Source of the DNA: Amblyomma americanum | Taxonomy: Eukaryota > Arthropoda > Arachnida > Ixodida > Ixodidae | Reading direction: 5' to 3' | NCBI RefSeq assembly: GCF_052857255.1 | Contig: NC_135506.1 | Span: 81,129,618-81,193,617 of the forward strand | DNA: 64,000 nucleotides | Part shown: positions 53,894 through 64,000 of the stretch, one piece after another | Layout of the letters: every line of letters starts with the position of its first letter | Position numbering within the stretch: the stretch's first letter is position 1 | The notes under the pieces: generated by a model | Told to the model about the DNA's origin: nothing | The model's database searches: none | Seen by the model: the letters and a program-made list of their open reading frames with translations, nothing else | Translations under genes and position numbers: made by a program

Positions 53894-54173
53894 TCGGCAA
53901 AAGTGATGATGATTATGGATTTTTATGGCGCAAGGGCAGCTATGGCCAAAGAGCGCCATGTCACAAGGTATTCTTTCTTTTTCTCAAGGTGGGGTCAGAG
54001 ACCCATTTCCCAAGCATTTCACCCTAAATAAGCCGAGCACCAAACCAGGGGAAAGCTTGTGCCCATTGTATCACCGGTGGGTACCCGGCGGCACTGGGGA
54101 TCGAACCCCGCACCTCCCGCATACGAGGCGGATGCTCAACCACTTGGCCACCGCTGCGGTTTCGGCAAAAGTG
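53894..54173 (-). repeat. tRNA-SINE (second family) inserted in LINE ORF2, with 12-bp TSD
   Basis: The body (53906-54161) reads on the minus strand from 54161: GTGGCCAAGTGGTTGAGCAT (A-box), GGGGTTCGATCCCCAG (B-box), GGTACCCACCGGTGATACAA, GTTTGGTGCTCGGCTTATTT, and a CATAATCATCAT tail. Direct copies TCGGCAAAAGTG at 53894-53905 and 54162-54173 flank it. This head differs from the SINEs at 20546 and 45851, so it is another family. Insertion adds a TGA to the LINE frame. Confidence 0.9.
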
Positions 54174-56412
54174 GCGTGACTTTTGTTCTACGCTGGATGT
54201 GCGCAAACCAGTAACCAATATTTGGCGGATAGTTAGAGGTATGCGCACGCCACTTCAACAACTCCCCCCTTCGCTGCACTTTCCCTTCACGAACAAAAAT
54301 CTATAAGTCTCAGAAGAATACTGCAAGCTGCGGTCGGAAGGGTCAGGGCATTCGACACTCTCCGCAGATGGTCAAACAGGCATCCCATAGGCGGCAGTGC
54401 CAGCGTTAGACCTGCCTTTCACTATGGAAGAACTATCCACAGCTATCGCGGAGAGAAACAGGCACACGTCTCCGGGTCATGATGAGGTGACCTATGACGC
54501 CATTGCAAAGCTACCCCACACCTCCCGTCTTCGACTCCTGGAGTATTACAATTCTTCCTGGATGGCTGGTGAGGTCCCCACGGAATGGAAGCTGGCAAAA
54601 ATCGTGCCCGTTTTGAAACCCTGTAAGCAGCCAACAAGCTACGCATCATTCCGGCCCATTGCCCTACTGAGCTGCGTAGGTAAGCTCATGGAGCGCATGA
54701 TCTGCAAGCGCATAACTTGGTTCCTAGAAAGCCGAAATGAGTTCCCCCAAGAAATGAACGCGTTCCGTGAAAACAGGTCTGCGACTGACAATATCATCGC
54801 CCTCGTCTCATCAATTGAGGAGTACCTTCATGCTGGGTACATCCCAACAGCCGTTTTCCTAGACATCAAGGCCGCTTTTGACTCGGTCTTTCATCATGCA
54901 ATTCTCGCAGCCTTTGGCAGTCTTGGCCTTGTTGGAAGGCTATACAAGTGGATTGGGCATTATTTAAAAGAACGACAAATTTTTATTACCACTCCAAACG
55001 GTCCAACACGCTTTCACGCAGTGAAGAGGGGCGTACCACAGGGAGCGGTGCTCAGCCCTCTCCTGTTCAATATTGTCCTTATTCACATAAGAAGACACCT
55101 TCCGCGAGGGGTCCGCATAACAATTTATGCTGATGATATCTGCATCTGGACCGCGTCACGTTCGCCCTATATTACCCAGCAACGTCTTCAGAGAGCACTA
55201 TTGCACATTTCGATGTACCTGGCTTCCAGAGGTCTTCGTCTCTCGCCAGAAAAGAGTGTTGCAATGGCGTTTACAAGAAAAACTATGACCCGATATCCGC
55301 TGCTCCTAGGCGGACGATCGCTGCCATATGTACGATCTCAGCGATTCCTGGGTGTTGTAATCGACTATAATCTGTCATGGTCACCTCAGATCAAAAACCT
55401 CCGTGCGAGGATTACTGCAGCATCGCAAGTATTCAGGTTCATTGCGGGGACAAGGTGGGGTAGCAACTGCCGATCAATGCTTCTGCTTGAAAAAGCCTAC
55501 GTTGAAGGAACCTTGCGCTACTGTCTACCAGTGCTTCAAAGATTATCTACATCAAGCAATAAGACTCTTAATGCCGCTCGGAACAACTGCCTGCGAATAT
55601 GTCTTGGCCTCCCAAAGGGTTCCTCTGCAAGAGGAACAGTAGCGGAGGCAGGATGTCTTCCACTAGAGGTAATTGCCGCCCAGAAAACTATGCGTGCCCA
55701 TCTCCGCCATGTCCTGCAAGGGAAGAAGCACTTCCTACACCGTGTCCACCTAACTCACAGCAACTCTAGCTTTGGCCAGGCAGTGCAGCTCCTGCCCCTT
55801 CCTACTATTATTCAGCCACAGAAACTACTCCCTCTGGCCTTTCCTCCATGGACACTCTCTCCTCTAAAGGTGAAGAAGTCTGTTCCAGGTGTGAATGCAA
55901 AGAGCCGCATGCCACAGGCAGCACTTCTGCGAGCTACTCTCGCCTACTTAATCGAAGAATATACGCAGCACACTCATATCTTCACCGATGGTTCAACTAC
56001 TAAAGAAACTTCTTGTGGCCTTTATGTGCCCTCAACAGGCCATGCCCTTTCTTGCCGGCTGCAGCGGAGGACCACCTCTACAACAGCTGAGCTTCACGGC
56101 ATTAAGGAAGCTGTTTCTTACATCCTGCGCCGATCCGCCGGCCGTTGGGTTACCTTCACCGATTCAAAAGCATCTCTGCAGATCCTGGCCAACCTGCTGA
56201 AGAAAACGAATCTCCAGCCAGTTTCCCTGGACATTAGGTATATCCATCATTTAGCTATTGCCGCAGGCCACTGCATAACATTTCAGTGGGTACGTGCTCA
56301 CTGTGGCATTATGGCTAATGAAAAAGCAGATGAAGCGGCCCGTAAGGGCCATCAACATCAGAGATACATTCGAAGTTTTCTCACGAAATCTGATGCGTCC
56401 CAAATGGCTTAA
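54174..56412 (+). pseudogene. LINE ORF2 RT and RNase H
   Basis: After the SINE the endonuclease-RT linker continues (WRDFCSTLDVRKPVTNIW), shifts near 54290, meets a TAG at about 54388, and then runs 671 codons open from 54397. It contains WKLAKIVPVLKP, FRPIALLSCVGKLMERM, VFLDIKAAFDSVFH (motif A), GVPQGAVLSPLLFN, YADDICIW (catalytic), FLGVVIDYNLSW and RNase H (HIFTDGSTT, TAELHGIKEAV, VTFTDSKASL, WVRAHCGIMANEKADE). RT and RNase H active sites look intact within this long frame; upstream damage prevents a full ORF2. Confidence 0.87.
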
Positions 56413-56842
56413 AGTTTTGCGTACGAAAAAACGTATCGGCTTTGGAGTTTGCCGACACATCAGCACCAATTTCTTCACTCAATCGACCCACATCTTAGAT
56501 CAAGACTCTCAAACAGAATTCCTCGACAACTTCGAAACACTTTATCACCGACTTCGTCTGAATGCTGCATATACAAACGGCCTGCGATACCGTTTTGGAC
56601 AAATGAACAGTCTGCATTGTGACAACTGTGCCTCGATAGAAACTGTGGAACATATCCTGCTTGAATGCCCTGCGTATGCTAACGAGCGTGCGTACTATGA
56701 ACATTGCATGCAGAAGCTCTGCCCAGTGCCCCTAACAATGGGCAAAGTTTTAGGCCCCTTAGCCTGCTTCAGGCAACAGAGACTTGCAATGAGCTTTCTT
56801 TTAACATATTTAAAAGACATTGGACATCTCGATAAGCTCTAA
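56380..56842 (+). pseudogene. LINE ORF2 C-terminal finger region, out of frame
   Basis: Following the RNase H, a one-base shift moves the frame. It continues with MRPKWLKVLRTKKRIGFGVC, YHRLRLNAAYTNGLRYRFG and CDNCASIETVEHILLECPAY, the Cys/His finger, to a stop at 56840-56842. The 3' UTR follows to the (TC)n tail at 57118-57132. Confidence 0.8.
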
Positions 56843-57134
56843 ATTCACTTGCAGGTTATCTTCATGCATTCTTCTTGCAGTGAACTTCGTCAGCCCATTT
56901 GTCGGACTATGCACTCCATCATTCCATAGGTTACATCAATACTCGCCACTGCATCCTTAGTACCCATTTCATGGCTGCATTTTATCTTCTTTTTTTCCCC
57001 TTCCACCTCTTCACGCTGCTCTCCTTCAGTCTTTATCTCCCAAATTCCCCTCCCTACGCAGAGTAGCATGCCAGCGATATTGAAACGCCGGCTAAATTCT
57101 CTGTTTTTTCATTAAAGAGTCTCTCTCTCTCACT

Positions 57135-58443
57135 CAGTCGTCTATGCTTATGAGCGCTTAGAATCTAAACAACCGGTTGACGGCAGCACACTTGCAGAGA
57201 TGTTAAAACTGATACTTGAGTTAAATAACTTCGAGTTTAATGGCCAGCACTACGTGCAAATAAGTGGAACGTCAATGGGAACCAAAATTGAACCAAATTA
57301 CGCTAATATATTCATGGCTGTGCTTGAGACGAAATTCCTGAACAATTTTCCCGTTAAATTATTATTTTACAGAAGATTCATCGATGACATATTTATGGTC
57401 TGGACACATGGTGAAGAAAAACTCACTAAGTTTATTTCAGACTTCAACAGCACTCATCCTAACATCTCGTTTTCGTCGTCGCCTTCATCCTCGACAATGA
57501 ATTTTCTTGTCGTCCAGGTGACCATCACGAATAACAAACTTGAGACAACAGTCTACAGAAAACCCACCGACCGTCACCAGTATCTGCACTACCAGAGCAG
57601 TCACACTCGCCATTGTAAAACATCCATCGCTTACAGTCAGTTCCTCCGTTTCCGTAGGATTTGCTTTAAAGAAGGCGACTTTGAATCAAACTGCGAGCAA
57701 CTCCGTGTGGACCTAGCACGACAGAGGCACCCATTGTCAGTCATCGACGATTCAGTCAAGAAAGCTTCAAAGCATGACCGGCGCGAACTCATAAATGGCA
57801 AAAAGCAGCCACGCCCGGACTATCAAGTCAATCTGGTCCTTACCCATTCGGCTTCAATGCTCAATGTTAGCACAATTCTTAAAAAACACCACAACATCCT
57901 TCAACAGAGTGAAAAGATGAAAGAAGTTATCCCTGATCCCCCACGTGTTGTGTATAGGCGCGCAAGGAACATCCGGGATATGATAACATCGTCTACAATC
58001 GGCAACCGTAGCTTCAGAGGATCCGCGCCATGCCATAAAACTAGGTGCAAACTCTGTCCGATGATGACAACAACAACCAGTGCTAAAAGCACAGCGCCAT
58101 CCTTCTCATTTAAGATAAAAGGTAACTTTTCATGCGACAGCGCTAATGTTGTCTACCTCCTGGAATGTGGCACCTGTAAAGATCAGTACGTAGGGCAGAC
58201 AGTTACACCATTCAGAATTCGCATCAACAACCACAGATCACATGGCGGACACAGCCAAATCTCCCACTTTCAAAACACATCAACAACCTTGGGCACCCAT
58301 TCGATAACTTTACAGCTATTGTACTCCAATCGGGGTTCAAAACAAATTATCACCGCGAGAGCTGTGAATCGTACCTGATTCACAAATTTAACACAGTCTC
58401 GCGCGGCATTAACGAAACAGTAGGCCGGCTATCATGCTTACAC
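57135..58443 (+). pseudogene. Penelope-like RT C-terminal half and GIY-YIG endonuclease
   Basis: Continues the frame cut at 51334: YAYERLES, FEFNGQHYVQISGTSMG, then the catalytic FYRRFIDDIFMVW (57365-57405) and VQVTITNNKLETTVYRKPTD. A linker with paired Cys/His (CHKTRCKLCPMM) follows, then the GIY-YIG module ANVVYLLECGTCKDQYVGQT with FRIRINNHRS. The long frame stops at 58376-58378 after a shift near 58300; the matching end in another phase runs to about 58440. Penelope GIY-YIG enzymes nick DNA to start copying. The conserved residues are present up to the shift. Confidence 0.87.
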
Positions 58444-58586
58444 ACTCAATAGATGTAACAAATAGTTATCCCAGACTCCTGGAATAATAATTATCCCAGA
58501 CTATCAAAAATAATTATCCCAGACTCATAGAACGGGCGGCAGCATGCATAACAAGCATAGCTTCCGACGTGTTTTCCTTTTTTCAC

Positions 58587-59880
58587 TTGCATTGTCCCAT
58601 ATTTACTGCTATTTTCTTTCCCCTTTTTATTATTATTCTAATCTTGTATTGTCGCGCATTGTATTATATTGTTACCCATTTACTGTTATCCCCCCTCATT
58701 TTTTTGCTGTCATGTCGGTCTTCGCTTCATACATTGATGAATTGTTTACTCTGAATGGTCATTTGTCTTGCGGTAGATTGTACTTCCGACTCATTGCAGT
58801 TCGCTTCTGGTGTTGGATTTATTGTTGGCCTTGTCTTTTGTCTGTATCTGTATGCGTGTGTATGGAGTGCCCTTCTAAGTATTGATTAGGAACTTGTAAT
58901 ATTTGATTTCTCCCGTTTTGCCACAACCCTTGTGTGAATGGATATTTCCATGTCTTGTACAATGGCTCTTCTTTCCTTTTTTCCCGTAATTTTCTTTCTT
59001 TTTCTTATTCTTTTTGTCTTTGTGTTTTTGTTCCTTTTTTCTCTTCTTTTCTAAGAGGCCTCGTTGGCGTTCCTCTTTACCCCCTCCCTTCCCCATACCA
59101 GTACCTCTGGAGTGTTGTCTTCTGCATGTACAGGGGACAAGCCCTTCACGCTTGTCACCAAAATGCGCCCTTCACCCCTTTCCAAAGCAGCCCTGAGGTG
59201 GTGCAAAAGAATCTCCCCCTTTTTTCTGTTTTTTTCTTTTTTTTCATTTTTAATGTCCTATTTTGTATTCTCTTGTGTTGCCACCACCCTTCTCTGAATG
59301 CATATTACCAAGCCTTGTACAATGGCTCTTCTTTCCTTTCTTCACTACTTTCCTTTTTTTCTTTTTCTTTTTTCGTCTTTGTTTCTTTATTAGAGGCCTC
59401 GTTTGCATTCCTCTATACTCCCCCTCCTTCTCCCCTACCAGTTTCTCTGGAATGTAGCTTCCTCCTTGTACAGGGGTGGAGCCCTTCACGCTTGTCACCA
59501 AAATCCTGAGAGGAGCGACACCTCGAGGGCCTTTTCAAGGCAGCCCTGAGGTGGTGGGAAAGAATCTCCCTTTTGATATATTTATTATCTTAATCTTATT
59601 GTTCTTTTGTTATTAAAAAAAATCGGCCTCTCCAGAACACCTGCACCAATTCTCTCTCTTCCTTTGTTAAAAAAGATGTTCTTCCTGGTGTCTTCCCTCC
59701 CCCCCAAGTGTTCTGAACTAGTGCTATGCTGTAAACTTCTAAACGTTGTACCTCGCGCATTCTCTATAAAAACTGCGTGTGTCAAACGCTGTACTACACT
59801 CGAAAAAGGCTGGTCCTCCAGCCGAAACGTCGTGAATTAAATCCTGTTATGTTTCTTCAATTTTGGTGATTTTATATTAT
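58587..59880 (+). repeat. Right inverted arm of the Penelope-like element
   Basis: Complement of the left arm, T/C-rich with runs of T. It ends CCGAAACGTCGTGAATTAAA then GGTGATTTTATATTAT. Internal duplicated blocks (CTTCACGCTTGTCACCAAAA at about 59146 and 59486, each preceded by TGTACAGGGG) show an older doubling within the arm. Confidence 0.9.
59808..59828 (+). promoter_or_regulatory. Hammerhead-like stem-loop in Penelope arm
   Basis: GGCTGG-TCCT-CCAGCC forms a perfect 6-bp stem directly followed by GAAAC, as stem II plus the GAAA box of hammerhead ribozymes, which are known in Penelope-like element ends. The CUGANGA box expected before the stem reads CTCGAAAAA, so the motif is partial. A mirror copy is at 49127-49147. 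Confidence 0.4.
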
Positions 59881-59911
59881 ATTTACCAAATCAGCTGCCA
59901 GAAGTCACTTT

Positions 59912-59912
<1 letters not shown>

Positions 59913-59958
<46 letters not shown>
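59913..59958. repeat. (TA)n microsatellite
   Basis: About 22 TA units just outside the right arm of the Penelope-like element; a shorter TA run borders the left arm. Confidence 0.95.
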
Positions 59959-59961
<3 letters not shown>

Positions 59962-60855
59962 TATCGCCTCATAACTGAATAATATCTGCTGGGGTCCTTG
60001 GACCCAATATATTAAACATATTTTTGGAACATGGCGCAGTGCTTCCCTTGAAGCACCCTGGCACGAACTGCCCGGTATTCGCTGCATCCGGGATCGGCCC
60101 GGGGCAAATTAGCGGGTGCCTTTTCTTTCTATCTTTGCTCTCCTATCCTTTAACTCTCCTACTTTCAGCGCGGGGTAGCGAGCATGGCCAGTCTTCAGCC
60201 AGTAGGCCGGCCCGTGCACTTTCCTTTCCTTCCCAGCAGAATAGCAACTTCAGTGTATTGCAGTCGTTATGGAGAGCACGAAAGACACGCAACAACGACA
60301 GAACGAAGCTAGGAACAGAGAACGTGCTCAAGAGACGTCAGTGCGTATAGTGCGTAGTTTATTCTAGGGTGCACTATATCCGACGCCGTGATAGTGGTTT
60401 GCTTCAATTACTTTTCTCGGCAATGCTGCAGCGGCTGTGCAGGAACAGGAAGGAGGCGGGCACAAAAGCCCTTTTTCTTCCCTTTTCAGCCAAGCCTAAA
60501 CCCCAGTTCCAAAAGAAAAACTGGCAGTGGCTTAGCTCGGCTATGCAAGGATTTACGTAGCGAAACGTAAGGCATAGCATGGTTAGCCTTGGTTAACCTT
60601 GATTGCAAATTCAGGTTAGTCTGGTTGTCTAGCTATGTTGTCGCACTAAAGACGACATAATTGTGGTTGCGGAGCACGCGACTTCTCCTTTTAAATCCTC
60701 CGACATGTTATCAGACTTGCGGCGCAGCTGGCGAAGCTAGAGGAGGCGATCGCAAACGACGTGAAACGTGATGTGACGTCATACCAAACGGTGGCGGCGG
60801 CAAGCCGCGCAGTGTAACTTCATTTCAGATGGCGCGGCGAGCACGCAAAGCCTAG
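59959..60855. other. Unassigned DNA
   Basis: No gene or known repeat recognised. Confidence 0.3.
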
Positions 60856-60990
60856 TAGGTGGTGGTAGTGGTTTTTATTAAAAGAATGGCAAAAAGGAAG
60901 GAAAAGATTTTTGCTAGCCCCGACATCTGCCATCTATACTGAAGCACCTGAGCTGGGGCAGCGGAAATATAGGATAGCAAGCATAGTAAC
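60856..60990 (-). mobile_element. LINE 3' UTR copy (minus), third
   Basis: GGTGGTGGTAGTGGTTTTTA at the left end, then GGAAGGAAAAGATTTTTGCT and CACCTGAGCTGGGGCAGCGG, the same family as 45207-45850 and 46203-46432. Coding part absent. Confidence 0.65.
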
Positions 60991-61093
60991 CGTCTCATAC
61001 ATCTCGGTAGAAAACCGAACCGCACCGTAAAGGAAGGAATAAAGGAGGGAGGGAAAGAGGAATACGCGGTTCGGGTGTCCACCGAGATATGTG
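60991..61093. repeat. SINE scrap with inverted repeat
   Basis: GGAAGGAATAAAGGAGGGAG matches the complement of the SINE 3' part. It lies between TCTCGGTAGAAAACCGAACC (61003-61022) and its imperfect inverse GGTTCGGGTGTCCACCGAGA (61068-61087). Confidence 0.5.
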
Positions 61094-61356
61094 AGGCGCG
61101 CGTTGTGACATGATGAGCTTCCTCAGAGCGCGGTCAAGGCGAAATGCGCAAGTTCGCGGCCAGAATAGCTGTCGCTTTAAAACAGAAAATGTTTTGGGCA
61201 GTTTCTCTTCTTTCTTCGAATATCCACAGGAAATCGGCATTCTACGGCACCTACTCTTTTTTCTTCCGCTGAAGCTCGAAGCGAGCGGACGTGTTTTTAG
61301 CTCTCCGCTCCTTCGGGCACTGGGCCTAAGGCTTCACGGCGCAGCGGGGTCTCCCC

Positions 61357-62870
61357 ATGGAGGCCACAGACACCATGAACGAGCGACGGCCTGTGTTAGG
61401 GGTGACAATGAGCAACGCAGGGCAGGCCGCTCACACTCACGATCACAGAGACGAACGCCATCCAGAGCAAGGTCGTCCTGCACCATTCGGCGAATGCAGG
61501 CCGAGATCACTGATCTGTGGGCACGGTGAGGAGCCTGACGGCGGCGCTCACCACCACTTCGGAGAACCTGGAGTCCATCATCGGGACCTTAGACGTGTCG
61601 CCGGCGGACCCACGCGTTCTAGCCCTGAGGGAGGCCATGGCGCTTATTCACCAGGCGCAGGACTCCATGGCGGTTCCCTCCCCACCATTTCTGGCCACCC
61701 CTGCGCTTTTTTCCGCCATTGCTACTCCCGGGGAACCGGCTGTGATGCCCTTTCCGCCTGATGCTGCTGCTGCGGGCTCACCGCGGACATCTCAGCCGAG
61801 GAGAGCATGTGCACCCTTATGGACGAGTCTGTTCTCAGGAAACGGCGACGCTCAACGGGGTCCGAGGAGGAGAGGGACGCGGAAACCAACAGGGACATCG
61901 CGGTGGCCAAGCGGGCAGCTCTAAGCCCCCCACCGTCACTGTTTCCTCTTCCTCCATACTCAAAGCAGCAGGGCCTGCCCAGCACGGGCCCCATGGGGCC
62001 CTCTTCCGGCCTGCTACTGATGCTGCTGGGGCGACGGCGTCCGGAACAAAACCGGGTGCGACCTCACCAAATCCCGCCGCACGAGATAAGGCTGCGGCTG
62101 GGTCTTCGCCTGCTGGCAGCGACCGCGCCGAATTCCGCGGCGCTCTGCAGCAATGCGCCGCAGACAGCGGCGATGATGATGCTGGGACCAGCATGGTCCC
62201 GTGGCGCACCATCACTACCAAGGGGCAGCGGCATCGGAGAGCTGCTCTGGAGCGAGCCGCGGATGCCATGGAGTTCTCGTCCAGCCTGGTGGGGACGGTG
62301 CTGTTTCGGCTGGCGAACCGGGGCACCGCCTTCACAAGGGAACAGGGCTGGGTGTTGGCCGAGGAGATCGGTCCGGGCGTCCTCGCCGTCCGGTGAAACA
62401 AGGGGCGCACTGTGGTGGCAGTGGACGCGGGGAGCAGCGATGTTTTCCAGGTCCTACTAGCCACTGCCGTCATTCGCGGCGTGCCGGTCTTCGCCAAGGA
62501 GCCTCCTCCTCGGAACCAAAGCTCCGGCCTGGTCTTCTGTGTGGACGGGCGCAGGACGGCGGAGGAGCTGCTTGCGGCGGCGGAGTCAATGATGCCGATT
62601 GTATCGGCGTCTCTGAAGGGCAGCACATTCGCTCTCCGTTTTGGGGCGCCGACACCACCAGCGTTCATCTCCATATTCAAGCGCAGGCTGGCGGTCTGCC
62701 CCTGCCATTCCCGGCCGCTACACTGTGCCAAGTGCGCCAGCCTGGGACATGCCACTGAGATATGTCGTGCTCCTGCCCGATGCACGCGCTGCGGCGAGCC
62801 GAACGAGCCTGGTACCTGCGCGAGCAAGCCCCGTTGCATTAAATTCGGGGGGGGGGGGGGCGGCACGCAG
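61357..62870 (+). pseudogene. LINE ORF1 gag-like remnant
   Basis: Pieces in several frames: VRSLTAALTTTSENLESIIG, ESVLRKRRRSTGSEEERDAE, then SMVPWRTITTKGQRHRRAAL and FREQ-like FTREQGWVLAEEIG; a TGA at 62394-62396; then VVAVDAGSSDVFQVLLATAV and zinc knuckles CAKCASLGHATEIC and CTRCGEPNEPGTC. A third knuckle is wrecked by a run of 12 or more G (62849-62860). The order N-terminal basic region, folded region, knuckles is that of LINE gag-like proteins. No product is expected. Confidence 0.7.
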
Positions 62871-63306
62871 TCATTGACCCATCGTGCCCACACTGGCAGG
62901 GAGAGCTTCACGTGGCGTCTTTAGTGGCCACATCCATGGCACCGATGTCCAAGCGGGTTGTCCGAGCCGTCGTCCAGGCTGAAACGGTGGCCCCAGCACA
63001 GCAACATCAGCAGACGCCGCGCGCGTTTTCTTATGCGCACGCCGTCAGCGGAGCACCCCAGCAGCAGCAGCCACCGCAGTAACGGCAGCACTGGCAGCGG
63101 CGGCGGCCATCCGGTTGCCCGGCGTCCCGTACAGCGCGGCCCGAGCCTGCGGCCGCTTCCCATGGTCAGCCCCCTGACGCACGGGACGCGGAGATCGCGT
63201 GCCTAAAGCTGGCGTTGCGCGCCCTCAGCGCACACTTTCCCGGTGGGCACCGATGTACACCGGGCTTGCTTAGAAGTAGCGGGTGCTCCCGCACAAATAA
63301 GCCAGC

Positions 63307-64000
63307 ATGATGGCTAGTCGCCGGACTCCCTCGCGCATACCATCCATCCTGCAGTGGAACGTGCGGTCACTTACAGCGCGGTACGCCGAAATGCCAGTTC
63401 GCATCGCACAGGATTCGCCGGAAGTTATCGCGCTGCAGGATACGTACGTACGTTCACATGACGGGGAGCCCCAGATGCGGCTACCTGTCTACATTGGCTA
63501 CCCACTCAGCCACCACGTGCGAGGAACCCACCTGTGCCGCAGTGCCCTGTTGTGACACATCTCATCGCCCCGGGAAATCAAGGTGCGCGGCGGCCACTTC
63601 TGACGCCCAGGAGTGCGTGGTGGTGACAGTGCGCGTCGGTTGTGTTGACACGTCGGTGGCCAGTGTTTATGTGCGTCCAGCTGTCGCGTGGAACCCGCTG
63701 TGTTTTCGTGCTGTGTCTTCGTGCTGTGCCCCGCGCCAAGTCATCTGTGGTGATTTTAACGTCCATCATAGCGCGTGGGGCAGTGCGCGCCACTCCGCGC
63801 TTGGAGACGACCTGCACGACGTAGCAACGCAGCTGCGACTGACCCCCTTGAACACGGGCGAGCCCACCTTTCGACGACGCGGAACAACCGGCTCCTGCAT
63901 CGACGTTGCCTTCACATCCAGAGGCATCGAGGCGACATGGCGCCGATCACGATATCTCTGGGCTCGGATCATTACTCCATCCTAATCGATCCCACTGCGT
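63307..64000 (+). pseudogene. LINE ORF2 APE endonuclease remnant, incomplete at window end
   Basis: Starts at ATG 63307 with SILQWNVRSLTARYAEMPVR (Asn) and PEVIALQDTYV (Asp where Glu is usual), then a shift at about 63540. It continues with VVVTVRVGCVDTSVASVYV, VICGDFNVHHSAWGS (Asp, Asn), SCIDVAFTSRG, and after another shift GSDHYSILID (Asp, His) near 63965. This is the standard APE motif order of LINEs. The RT part is outside the window. Confidence 0.75.

Larger units (their letters stand above)
51334..57134 (+). mobile_element. I-group LINE inserted in the Penelope-like element
   Basis: About 5.8 kb, plus strand, full length to judge by the leader and ORF1. ORF1 (CCHC), endonuclease, RT, RNase H and a Cys/His finger are followed by a 3' UTR with ATTAAAGAG and a (TC)n tail. 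The duplication CAGTCGTCTA flanks it. A SINE sits inside ORF2. Frameshifts and stops show it is dead. It is a different lineage from the 36758-42425 element: the ORF1 sequence and tail differ. Confidence 0.88.
49072..59880 (+). mobile_element. Penelope-like element with ~1.3-kb inverted arms, split by a LINE
   Basis: Left arm (49072-50372) and right arm (58587-59880) are inverted copies of each other. Between them lies a Penelope-type frame (RT then GIY-YIG endonuclease) in two halves, 50357-51334 and 57135-58378. The halves are separated by a LINE with a 10-bp target duplication. Without the LINE the element would be about 5 kb. Inverted or partly tandem terminal segments are known for Penelope-like elements, which copy themselves by an RT related to telomerase. 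(TA)n stretches lie at both outer ends. Confidence 0.88.
61350..64000 (+). mobile_element. I-group-type LINE, 5' part, degenerate, runs off the window
   Basis: ORF1 with CCHC knuckles is followed by an APE endonuclease in the expected order. RT would lie beyond 64000. Many frame changes mark an old copy. The 5' end is placed at the start of ORF1-like sequence, about 61350, and is uncertain. Confidence 0.7.

Noticed and set aside
58934..59509. Phe/Ser/Leu-rich frames in the right Penelope arm, and their mirror in the left arm
   Set aside because: They are coded by T/C-rich low-complexity DNA and appear in both inverted arms; no domain supports a membrane protein.
61835..62911. Minus-strand 358-codon frame over the LINE ORF1 at 62 kb
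   Set aside because: It lies opposite the CCHC knuckles of the plus-strand gag-like sequence; high GC content explains the lack of stops.

Overview
The window looks like a piece of a large, repeat-filled arthropod genome, most likely a hard tick. The reasons are two tRNA-derived SINE families of the kind common in tick DNA, I-group non-LTR retrotransposons (LINEs) with CCHC gag-like ORF1 and RNase H, RTE and CR1 fragments, a Penelope-like element and a Ty3/gypsy remnant. This assignment is inference from recognised families, not a database match. I recognise no intact host gene. What codes is almost entirely mobile-element sequence, plus one broken SENP/Ulp1 protease copy and a weak two-exon candidate.

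Layout. 1-3260: minus-strand I-group LINE whose ORF1 is fused in frame to the reverse transcriptase by an internal deletion; it runs off the window. 3261-17200: mostly unassigned DNA with SINE heads and tails and short repeats. 17213-19580: about eleven tandem units of roughly 222 bp, with diverged single units nearby. 20546-20877: a SINE. 21233-26314: a structurally complete P-type DNA transposon (34-bp terminal inverted repeats, 8-bp target duplication TTCCGGAC, two-exon THAP plus P-element transposase gene) with one in-frame TAG inside the THAP domain. 26350-27005: possible 5' exons of a host gene beside the insertion. 29770-32945: remnants of gypsy, RTE, CR1 and an I-group LINE. 33481-34685: a fold-back element with a secondary insertion.

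36758-42425: a nearly full-length minus-strand I-group LINE (intact 654-codon ORF1; endonuclease, RT and RNase H split by one frameshift and one stop). 42729-43463: SENP-like processed pseudogene. 44878-48790: a cluster of 5'-truncated LINE ends and SINEs, some nested. 49072-59880: a Penelope-like element with inverted arms of about 1.3 kb, split by a 5.8-kb I-group LINE (51334-57134) that itself contains a SINE, giving three datable layers. 60856-64000: a LINE 3' UTR fragment and the 5' part of another degenerate LINE.

Functionally the window is a record of transposition. LINEs carry gag-like ORF1, APE endonuclease, RT and RNase H; SINEs carry tRNA-like pol III promoters and depend on LINE machinery; the P element carries its own DNA-binding and DDE transposase modules. 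Nearly every copy shows decay. The P element transposase exon 2 and ORF1 of the 36.8-42.4 kb LINE are the longest intact frames.
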